From assembly GCA_900617975.1 (NCBI GenBank), contig UZAE01012874.1, positions 1 to 19,917 on the forward strand: DNA of 19,917 nucleotides, given 5' to 3'. The stretch comes from Rodentolepis nana. Its lineage: Eukaryota > Platyhelminthes > Cestoda > Cyclophyllidea > Hymenolepididae. Positions 9,201 to 17,368 of this stretch are shown piece by piece (the stretch's first letter is position 1; each line of letters starts with the position of its first letter). Below the pieces are notes generated by a model, which was given only the letters and a program-made list of their open reading frames with translations, was not told the origin of the DNA and did no database searches. The position numbers and the translations under genes are program-made.

Positions 9201-12200
9201 CAGATTCAGGTTACATGTTCTTCCACCTGGCCTCCTTTACTTCAATGGCTGGAAGTGGAGGCAATGATTGACGAAGTGTGTTTGCCTAGAATCGGCATCA
9301 TCGTGTTTACCGCATCTATTCAACAAAGGTTTGAATTCTCCTCCCCTCTCTTTAAAAGTCAGGAAAGCCGAGTTATTAGTGGACACGCAGAATGGCGTTA
9401 CTATCCCCCCTTATGCATGAGTTTTTTTAAGTTTCATTGAGATGAGATGCCGGCGAAGTAGTCGCCGCCGTAACAACTAAGCTCATAGCTCTGCAATGCT
9501 CATGTCCTGTCTTGTTTGGGTGGGGGGTGGGGGGGGGGGGGTATTAGCGTACTACAGGTTGTTCCAGCCAGAGACATTCATTGTGCTTCTTTTCCGCTTT
9601 TTTAGAACTGGTGTTGTTGTTTTTTGGAACGTCTCAGACTCTGAAGTAAGGAGTCTATTCAATTGTGTTTTATGAGCAACATGTCGAAGTCGCATCCTTC
9701 ATTAAACTGACTATCCACTTTGTTTAGTCTGAAGAAATCATAAACAAACTTCGCAGCGAATGCAACCGACCTTTGGCGCTGGAATTGATGGAATTCGAGG
9801 AGCTAGTCTACTCTTTCACCAGGTAAGCAGCAGTATTTCCAAATGTAATTATGTTTTTTTTTTGTTCTTAAGCTCTGCTCTACTTCGGACTTGGCTTCAG
9901 ATTTGATAATCAACAACATTTTCGGGAAAATGTTGTTGAAGTGTTTCTCGGGCTTTTGCTCTAATTTAAATCTGGAATGCAGAGTTTGAGGCAAATAATT
10001 TACTAATGTGCTCTCTCTACTAAGTCTCTCAAACTAACCACGCTGTTCAACCTTCCGGTCAATGCCTAAGTCGTGGAATTCATTCGTGGAGCCTTCATAG
10101 TGCTTCAAAGTAACTGAATAATAAATTGAATTGAGAGATTGGCAGTGTTCACCTCTTCGGCTAATCATAAGACAACAATTTATTATTATGCGGTGCTCTA
10201 CGAAAATTTTGAATCTTGATATAAGCACCGCATGCGCATACCATAGAGTAGGGGAATTCCAGTCAGGGAAATAAGCGAAGAAAGTTCAAATCTTGATTGA
10301 CAAATTGATTCTTCTCTTTCTCCTAAACACCTCGGCTTTTAATCCTGCTTATTGTTGTCGCATATCAAAATGATGCATAATAATTGGTGTAAAATCGATA
10401 TTGATTCGTTTCAGTGGACCAACAGTACTCGATATTGAGGATATTCGATTTCGTGCAGTTCCAGCCAAGTCTGACTCGAAGGAGTTGAAGGAGGATTATG
10501 AGAAGGAAGTTCAGCGTCTGGTTTTGGAGAAAATCGCCTTCTCTGATGCTCTGGCTGCTTCCGGTGAGTCTCATCAATGCGCGCAGCTATTTAATTCATC
10601 TCCGACACACACACACACACACACACATGACTACGCATTGTATTAACTATCGTTTGCTCAGCATTATGGCTAGAATAGTTGCAATCTGGGATTGAGAAAT
10701 TAGAAGATTTCCGGCATATATGTTATTTATACTTGGTTTAAAGACTACAGGAGGTTTAGTCAGTAATGAAGTGCAAGCTTTTAATTGATGAGGAGTAACC
10801 TGTATACAACTTAAACTCAACAGATGGCGAATCTCTTAATATTTCCGTTGTTTGTTGAATGAGAAAAGGCTCAACCCCCATGAATGAGGTGCAAACTACC
10901 ATCTTCGTCGCGTGATTGTGGTCGTAAGACAAAAATTTCAGTGGCTTCTCTATCAAGAAATTGGAGTTTGAATCACAAATTTTGTAAACTTGTTTTTGTT
11001 TTACAATTTGACGAATTTAAGAGAAAGCTCTAATTCTTTTGAGCAATCCTCAGCATTTGCCCATCGCATCCACTTCTCCCAAGGAGAATGGTCCAACTGA
11101 AGGCTCTCGAAAGTTTTTCAGAAATCGCAGGCTATTTACGGAGGATTTGAAGGAGGTCTCCCAATTTGCATTTTTTTTCTCTCCCCACCTATGTTCTTTC
11201 TGCACAAAGTCGCATTTCTATTCTGACATATTGTTCAAGAAGATTAAATGACATTCTAACTTCCTTATACGTGCGTTTCAAGGTCAGGAGTCTCTGCTTT
11301 TCTTTCATCCTTTCCATGTCTTATTTTTGTTTGAGTGGCCTTCAATTAGCCTAGAATACCCATCATGTCATCACAGATGGTTGAATTTGAATCAGCAGGA
11401 ACTTAGCTCACGAACTCCGAACTTACCCTACATACGCGGAAGTAAGCAAAACTTTTTATATTCTTCGTGTTATCTCCACCAATGGCCCATAATTTTTGAC
11501 AATTTTTCCCATTCATATACAATTTTAAATTATTGATAATGGTGTTAATATGAATGTCAAATCTTTTCTTTAACCCTTCGACAGTGTTTATACTCTTGTT
11601 GCTTGAAAGAACATTCCGGGAGAGGGGAGGGGGGGGGGTAAATTTCCACCTCCGCACCGTTGACAAATCAAACAAGGCTTGAGGCATTGGTGCAGCCATT
11701 TTGTGCACCTGACCAGTGGGGTTGGTGTCAGATGCAATGGTGACACGTGAATCGCGAGTAGGATGCACCATTTTAGCCCTCTCATTATCTCCTATAGCAG
11801 CTTCGCTTCACACTGGGGGGTGTTTGGGTCCTTAATGGGGTAGCCTTGGTGACTTCTTAACTGCTCCTCTGCTAGCGCGTGTGTGAAAGCTGCTTACACG
11901 AAGTCTCAAGTCATTATCATGTTCGATTGGAAGCTTGAGTCCTCTGAAGGGGTCTCTTCGTTCAGACTGAATGCGTTATCATTACTGCCAGTCTCTGACA
12001 CCTATATCAAGACGACGATAAATAGAGCTTATTAATTGCCAATTACTTCGCCTTTAATGTTGAAAATAACGTCTAATAAACACAGATAGTTTCTTCGGTT
12101 TAATAAAATACTCTCAAAAATGCCGTAATTATATTGGGGTATCGTCATGAAGTTTTATTTCTATTAGTTCGTCTTCTCCTCTACTGCTAATTTTTTGTGG

Positions 12201-12849
12201 ATATTTTGGGATTGTTAGATGAAATTAAACTAAGATTCATAACGAAGATTCTATTTTCTGATAAAGTCGAATTTCCCCCCATTAGTGAAGTTGTCTCTAC
12301 TGGAATCCAGTTTTGACGCCGTGGCAGTTCAGATGCAGCCATGGATTGATGTAAGTCTCATTGTGTTTTCCTAATTCGCAGAATAGAAGATGCAAACAGG
12401 GCTGGGAGTTTTCTTCCCAATGTCGGCCGTCTTTCGAAAGACAGGAGAGCTCTTCACCCTAAGGTAAGAAATGCTTTAGCATTTAGCCTAATCTCCACGA
12501 ATCTAGGCATTTGCTGAATATCAGTACGACAATCAGTGAAACACCAGATTTCTATTGGGATAGACCAGAGGTTGAGAAACTGTTCCAAAACCTCAAAACA
12601 GCCTTAAGTGTTCAAAGTAGAACTAATGTAAGTTGGAGTATTTATATTGCAAAATCTGTTTAGATTCTCAACTCGAAACTGAACACCTGCTGCGAACTGA
12701 CAGAAATTCTAACAAATCACCTCGAAGCCCGACATTCCTCCCGTCTTGAGTGGATGATCATTCTACTCATTCTGATTGAAGTGATCTTTGAAATCTCACG
12801 TTGGAATATGGGCTCTGACGAGCATCAAGAAAAATCTACTTCAAAATAA
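6285..12849 (+). CDS. RMND1: RMND1 (DUF155/RMD1 family) mitochondrial translation factor, 9 exons
   Basis: RMND1 proteins are anchored in the mitochondrial inner membrane and support translation of mtDNA-encoded proteins. Exons: 6285-6500, 7610-7830, 9606-9645, 9728-9822, 10415-10563, 12286-12350, 12387-12463, 12507-12627 and 12664-12849. All are GT-AG with matching phases and give 389 codons plus stop. The N-terminus 'AFLTSWRKGILRLTSLRHR' is Arg/Ser/Leu-rich with no early acidic residue, like a mitochondrial presequence. The DUF155 core includes 'VVVFWNVSD', 'KIAFSDALAASVKLSLLESS', 'TGELFTLRHLLNIS' and 'TPDFYWDRPEVEKLF'. Near the end, 'RLEWMIILLILIEVIFEI' (about 356-373) matches the family's C-terminal membrane anchor. 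There is no in-frame ATG before 6465, so the start is inferred to come from a spliced leader. Human RMND1 is about 60 residues longer, mostly at the N-terminus. Intron sizes range from 36 to 1775 nt. Confidence 0.9.
6331..6363 (+). repeat. perfect 12-bp inverted repeat in RMND1 exon 1
   Basis: TAAGGCATCGTG (6331-6342) and CACGATGCCTTA (6352-6363) are exact reverse complements around a 9-nt loop. The hairpin sits inside presequence codons, starting about 46 nt after the proposed leader acceptor. Confidence 0.9.
6501..7609 (+). other. RMND1 intron 1
   Basis: Donor CCT|gtgagt and acceptor 'gccattttag'. This 1109-nt intron holds two C-rich tracts on the sense strand, at 6759-6783 (broken by A and T) and 6985-7003 (C19). 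No coding or RNA gene was recognised. Confidence 0.8.
8092..8145 (+). repeat. nested inverted repeat in RMND1 intron 2
   Basis: TCCTTTCATGG (8092-8102) pairs exactly with CCATGAAAGGA (8135-8145). Inside it GCTAG (8116-8120) pairs with CTAGC (8130-8134), which abuts the outer right arm, giving a two-stem fold. Confidence 0.8.
8652..8680 (+). repeat. 9-bp inverted repeat in RMND1 intron 2
   Basis: TGTCTTGTG (8652-8660) and CACAAGACA (8672-8680) are exact reverse complements around an 11-nt loop. Confidence 0.75.
9823..10414 (+). other. RMND1 intron 4
   Basis: This 592-nt intron lies between the exon ending ACC AG and the exon starting TGGACC. It carries the 14-bp palindromic hairpin at 9910-9939. 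No gene was recognised. Confidence 0.8.
9910..9939 (+). repeat. 14-bp near-perfect palindrome, 2-nt centre
   Basis: TCAACAACATTTTC (9910-9923), GG centre, GAAAATGTTGTTGA (9926-9939): exact reverse complements. This is the longest uninterrupted stem noticed in the window. Confidence 0.9.
10564..12285 (+). other. RMND1 intron 5
   Basis: This 1722-nt intron joins GCTTCC G|gtgagt to 'ccattag|TG', which restores 'LAASVKLSLLE' exactly as in RMND1 homologues. It holds an (AC)n repeat (10605-10627), a G10 tract (11629-11638) and a stretch at 11022-11156 that stays open in the incoming splice phase (see findings). No RNA gene was recognised. Confidence 0.75.
10605..10627 (+). repeat. (AC)n microsatellite
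   Basis: About eleven AC units, beginning 41 nt downstream of the intron 5 donor. Confidence 0.95.
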
Positions 12850-12850
12850 A
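12845..12850 (+). terminator. RMND1 poly(A) signal overlapping the stop codon
   Basis: AATAAA at 12845-12850 shares bases with the last Lys codon and contains the TAA stop (12847-12849). If used, the 3'UTR would be only some 10-30 nt. A second sense-strand AATAAA occurs at 13008-13013. Confidence 0.5.
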
Positions 12851-12921
12851 AGTTTTGTACAAATGCAAGCAGTCTTCTTGTAATAATGGGGATTGAGAGA
12901 GCGGTGAAAGTCAATAGCGTA

Positions 12922-12927
12922 TTTATT
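12922..12927 (-). terminator. TBCA poly(A) signal
   Basis: AATAAA on the minus strand (TTTATT on plus), about 95 nt after the TBCA stop. Confidence 0.55.
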
Positions 12928-13021
12928 TGACTGAATTTGCGATGGGGTACAAAACTTAAGAGTTCCGGCCAATCGTACATTACAAGAGATTTGTATAATA
13001 ATTCTTGAATAAAAACTTGGG

Positions 13022-13437
13022 CTAGTGTGTGCAGAGAGATTTTCCATCGAGAATGGTTTTGGCGAATGTGTACTCCTCATGATCGCTTAAATCAGAACAA
13101 TCACTAAAGCAGGTCTCCAAATCATCGTAGGCCTTAGTCAAACGACTACAACAATCAGAAATCATCATCTTCGTCTCTTCAAGAAGTTCGTTCTAAGGAC
13201 AAAAAGCAATCAAAAAGAAACTGTAACATACTGATTTTTTAATAGCAATATCCTCGGCGCCGGAAGCCTTCATTGCATCGTGTTTTTGCTGAAGCGTGGT
13301 GTATTCTTCCTCATATTTCTCTTTGTCCTTTGCTATTCTGCATCGATTATATGTGATTCAAACAAAAAGTACCTCTTTACGACGTTAGATTTAATTTTAA
13401 GCTGGCGAATTCTTGGATCGGGCACTGTCGTTGCCAT
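13022..13437 (-). CDS. TBCA: tubulin-folding cofactor A (3 exons, 113 aa)
   Basis: TBCA binds beta-tubulin released from the CCT chaperonin and feeds it into the tubulin dimer assembly pathway. Minus-strand exons are 13437-13373, 13337-13232 and 13192-13022, separated by introns of only 35 and 39 nt; phases are 2 then 0. The protein begins 'MATTVPDPRIRQLKIKSNVV', matching the human 'DPRVRQIKIKTGVVKR' start. It continues with 'KDKEKYEEEYTTLQQK' and 'LLEETKMMISDCCSRL', the second and third helices of the three-helix bundle. Its length is close to the 108 residues of human TBCA. The gene is tail to tail with RMND1 (172 nt between stop codons) and head to head with the RING ligase gene. Confidence 0.95.
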
Positions 13438-14267
13438 GATAGAGAACTACACTTTATAACTAGAACGACCGCGTAAATGCAAACACCAATTGGCATTGCG
13501 CTTAGAGTGAACTAATAAGTTCTAATTATTTTAGATATATCTAATATTATCTAATTTATTCAAAAAGGTATAAGAATTATTTATGCATCTGATTTAAAAT
13601 GATGGTTATGGTAAAATGGCTTTAGGAAATAGCACATAAGAAATTTAGAATTATCGTTTTCTTCAAAATATTATATACAATTATTTTATCTCAGAGATTG
13701 GAATTAAACAAACATACTAAATGTGTATGGGGGGAATTATTTATTAGATCAACCACTTCGCAAGTAAACATATATTTATTAATCGAGAAGCGCAAAAACA
13801 CCCTTCTGAATTTCCCAACATTTTAATAGGAGGTTCCTGCTTAAAAATTATTATTTTAGTCAGAATTCTCAGCTACTTACGCAGACAGATGGTGACAGCC
13901 GCATGTAATTAAAAATTGATTTTCTGATCACATTGAATTTACTTCAACAGATAGCAAGCACTATAAAAAACATCAAAAAGATTAAATCCATTTGGAGTAA
14001 GAAGCGGTTATTATACAGGGTTTAATCGAAAACATGCGCCATGCGTAATAGCTACGAAACCCGATGGTACTTATAAGATTGTCATGAATTAAAAAAATTA
14101 CCTTGAAATAACACTCAAATCTTAATTAAACCAATAATATTGCGGAAAAATCACTTATCAAGTACACTCTCTATCTCTTGAAAGGAATATTGTGAAGTTC
14201 ATGCTTCTTATCGGTCAGTATTAATGCGGATCGCTTAAATAGCTGTCGCTGAGGTTTTGGCGGAAAA
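13438..14267. other. divergent spacer TBCA / RING ligase
   Basis: AT-rich 830-nt head-to-head spacer that should contain both promoters. No TATA-like element in a convincing position, RNA gene or repeat was recognised. Confidence 0.6.
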
Positions 14268-16682
14268 ATGCTTGCAGTGTGTGCAGATATCGCCTTTAGG
14301 GCACTACTAATCCTTTTTATTGATAATGTACTTGCAAACAGAACTAATTGGATATTTACTTTTAAAGAAAGAATTGTTTCGTGGTTGGAATATAAGGATA
14401 CAGTATACACTAGTGGAATGGCAGATTTTCTTACTTCTATTGCAATCTTCTTCTGTGAGTTCAGCTTCTTTTAATAAGCTTCGACGTATGTTAAGGCTTG
14501 TTACAATTTTATTCTTTTTTAACTTTTGAAGTAAAATCTCTGCACCTGCAAATTCAACGTTCTTTCTTTTAGTGTTGTTGACAAGAGGCTTTCTTTTATT
14601 TCAGCTTTCTCATACTGCGTCATAGCTTTCCTTGTCACGAAAAAGTTCCTCCGGATAATCAGTCTCCTCTATTTACCGTTTCTTCTCGTTATTACCACGG
14701 TATTCTGTCTCGTACGACGTTTTAATGAGCTTGCCTATGACTATCACCAATGGAGTGGTTATGCTTTCTCCGTCAAGTTTTGGCCTATACCTGTACTTAT
14801 TGCGTTAACGATTTTTGTTTGTTGCAATCTGATTCCAAGGACCCTTCGACTTCCGTCGCCAAGCCGTTTTGATCAATTTCTACGATTTGCTCAAATTTGC
14901 CTTTTTCTGGGCATTCCATCACTTTTCTATTATTTCTCTTGTGTGAAAACTCAGGAGATGTTTAAAATGGAGCTTTATAGATCAGGTGTTTCATCTCCAG
15001 CCGTTTGTAGTTACTTTTATGCTCTCGTAGGTCGGAACAAACATTTAAAACATTCTGTCATATTGAATTACTCTGCTTGTCTCTACACGCAGTCTATTTC
15101 TAAAGTTCTTACTGAGCAAACCATCACTTATTTCCCAGAATTCGTCACGGTTGTGCTCATGCTGGTTATTCATGCAGGCTTTTGTCGGGGAAATGTCTAC
15201 AACTTTGTTTTTGGTGCTTTTAAAGGTCAGCTTGCCCAAATTTCCGCCGATCCCACGGCATTTCTCTCTGCCAATTGGAATCGCATTCGAGTGCCTATAG
15301 TTTTTCTCACATTCTGGCTTACTAAATTAAGCCTTGTAGTGTATTTCGGTTCTATATTTTGGCCAATCGATGCCACGGTTATTGAACTCCTTTCTCGTAC
15401 CACAGATGAATCTGGGGTTCCCGTCAAGCACTCTCTCAATTTTACTTTCCTATCAATCTATGCTAATGAGGCGAACTTTATCAATTCCATCCCACTCTAT
15501 GAGCGTGTGTTTTATCGATTTCTCACTGGATCACTGGCTATCGGGGCGGAAACATGGACTTCTATTTACGGAGCCGCTGTGCTTGTTGGTCTTCTCTCAG
15601 GAGTAGTTGTTAACTTTCTTGCTTTTACTGTCGATCCATTCGGAGCAAATATTGCCCAGTTAATTCGAGTAGCCGAACTCGAACCTGTTGCCGCGAATCC
15701 CTGGATTCCTATCGAAGAGCAGTTAATCAATAATGAGCATATTGAAGTCACAGCTGTTGAGCTCTTAAATAACACGACTTGGAGTTGTGTCATTCTCTTT
15801 GTCTTCCTTGCAGTGCAATACGATCTACCCAACCTCTCTTCTCATCAAAGGATTTTTTGCTTCTCTCATCTACTCATAGTTATGGGTTTTACCTGTGTTT
15901 ACCCAGTAGAAACACTAGTTAAGGCTATCCTATTAAGGCTTGGCCTCCCTGGAACTCAGTCGCCCTGGATCGAGCACATTGCCCCACTTATCTTCTGTGG
16001 CATGATGATCCTTCTTTCTGGTTGTGTATTCGTCTACTTCCCAGTTTGGTTGTCCTACTTACCCTATACAGGTAGAGGCTATCAGCTTCTCGATGGAAAG
16101 CCGTCTTTAACCGGCGTTGAAAGAGCTGGAACTATTTCTGCTTACACTGGGTACGCACAGCGTCTTCGGACCTACCTATGCGGTGGTCAGCTCCTTCTTG
16201 ATGTGACTTGCACTCTCTTTGAATACCTTCTTCATCAAGCACATCACAGATGGCCCGCTTGGACCGGGTTTGCCAAACTTCTTGCATTTTCTAGACTCTT
16301 CAACATTTTTGCAAACTACCTCATCTCTCTCCTCTCTGTGCTGGTTATTCTCTGGCTCATCTTTTATGAATCGTTCGGGATTTGTCGCGTTCTTATTCTC
16401 GTTGTGCATGTCTTCTCTGTGCTCTATCCGGCCACTTGTAGGGGAATTGCGTGGATTAAGACGCGCTACCACTTGTCTGTCTCCATGTCGAAAATTCCCT
16501 CTCCGACACAGGAGGAATTGGAGGCATATGCCGACCATTGCGCCATCTGTTATTCGTCAATGGCACCATCGGACACGAAGAAAACTCTCTGTGGTCACCT
16601 TTTCCATACAAAGTGTCTAATTCAGTGGATTCGACGAAGACCAATCTGTCCCATGTGCAATTCGGATATCTTCTCTTCTTAG
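14268..16682 (+). CDS. TRC8-like (RNF139/RNF145 family) polytopic membrane RING-H2 E3 ubiquitin ligase
   Basis: Likely ER-membrane E3 ligase; human members act in sterol-linked and ER protein degradation. Exons are 14268-14454 and 14605-16682 (T|gtgagt to tttcag|CT, phase 1), giving 754 aa. The frame is open without an ATG from 14605, so the upstream exon is needed. About a dozen hydrophobic segments are visible, for example residues 52-74, 80-100 and several between 200 and 690. 'WNRIRVPIVFLTFWLTKL' resembles the TRC8 'WKRIRFPDILRVFWLTR' segment. The C-terminal RING-H2 has C708, C711, C725, H727, H730, C733, C744 and C747. The protein stops seven residues after the RING and lacks the long acidic tail of human RNF139, while the membrane part is longer. 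I cannot decide between RNF139 and RNF145. It is followed on the same strand by DNLZ. Confidence 0.9.
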
Positions 16683-16750
16683 TGGTAGGCAGGTGATGAC
16701 TTTATTGTGGAAAATGAGATGTGTGTGTGTGTATTTTTGGTCACTCCGTT

Positions 16751-16785
16751 CCCCCCCCCCCCCCCCCCCCCCCNCCCTCCCCCCC
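16751..16785 (+). repeat. poly-C tract with ambiguous base
   Basis: C23, an N at 16774, CCC, T, C7. The length is uncertain because of the N. Confidence 0.9.
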
Positions 16786-16943
16786 TTATGTACCCGCACC
16801 CTCTGACTTTGCTTCCGTTGAGGCAACCTTTACTTGCCTACTTTTTTCTGCAATATCAAATACAGAAAAACGGTTCTTATACTTAAGTCCTTTGTATTTG
16901 TATACTTGAATTTTGTTGCTTAGATTGCCAAAACCACAAATGC

Positions 16944-16959
16944 TCTTATGTTTTCTTAG
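16944..16959 (+). promoter_or_regulatory. proposed spliced-leader acceptor of DNLZ
   Basis: 'cttatgttttcttag' followed by GTCAGTGCG. The in-frame stop TAG at 16957-16959 is the acceptor itself, so the coding frame opens exactly at 16960. The two ATGs just upstream (16940 and 16948) lead to early stops in other frames. Confidence 0.6.
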
Positions 16960-17334
16960 GTCAGTGCGTTAAAGCGTTTTGCTCCTCTGGTAGGGGGAGC
17001 TGTTCATAGGTTTGTGTTTCCCTCCTTCGCGCACCACCGATGCACTCTTACCCCTAGACTCCTCTTCTCTGCCACCACCAAATCTTCTCTGCCTCCAGCA
17101 TTGAAGCCTGAACCTGGATGTGATCTCGTTTTGGAATCACCTAATGCAGAACCAATCAATCAGCCTGCTGATCATGCCCAACAACTTGGGACCATTGACA
17201 TCAAGAAATCCGACAAGAATATGTGCATCACTTTTACTTGCAATGTAAGCTGTTTCCCATTATCTTTGGGGGGGGGGGCGCAACTTTTTGGTCGTGCTTT
17301 GTTTGAAATGGCCTTGGTTGCGTCGAGAAAGAGA

Positions 17335-17368
<34 letters not shown>

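Larger units (their letters stand above)
7831..9605 (+). other. RMND1 intron 2
   Basis: This 1775-nt intron runs from TTCAA|gtgagt to 'ccgcttttttag'. It contains a G tract at 9518-9541 (G3-T-G6-T-G13) and two inverted repeats (8092-8145 and 8652-8680). The open frame at 8147-8461 has no similarity I recognise and no splice logic joining it to RMND1. Confidence 0.8.
16683..16959 (+). other. intercistronic region RING ligase -> DNLZ
   Basis: This 277-nt gap contains a C-rich tract at 16751-16785, no canonical AATAAA or ATTAAA (only AATACA at 16859-16864), and ends in a pyrimidine-rich acceptor. The short distance and same orientation suggest a bicistronic unit. Confidence 0.6.

Noticed and set aside
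10661..10720. Candidate RMND1 exon after 'gctcag', reading 'ALWLE', a TAG, then 'LQSGIEKLEDF'
   Set aside because: It contains an in-frame stop, and the exon at 12286-12350 gives a much better match ('VKLSLLESSFDAV') with correct phase on both sides.
11403..11771. 122-codon minus-strand open frame in RMND1 intron 5
   Set aside because: Low-complexity prolines come from the G tract at 11629-11638; no similarity recognised.
11881..11950. Possible tRNA-derived repeat around 'gttcgattgg'
   Set aside because: No acceptor stem or anticodon arm could be drawn; single short match only.
12382..12462. Frame 'IEDANRAGSFLPNVG' in RMND1 exon 7, which resembles the expected region
   Set aside because: It cannot be joined in phase to either neighbouring exon, whereas the frame giving 'TGELFTLRHLLNIS' fits both junctions.
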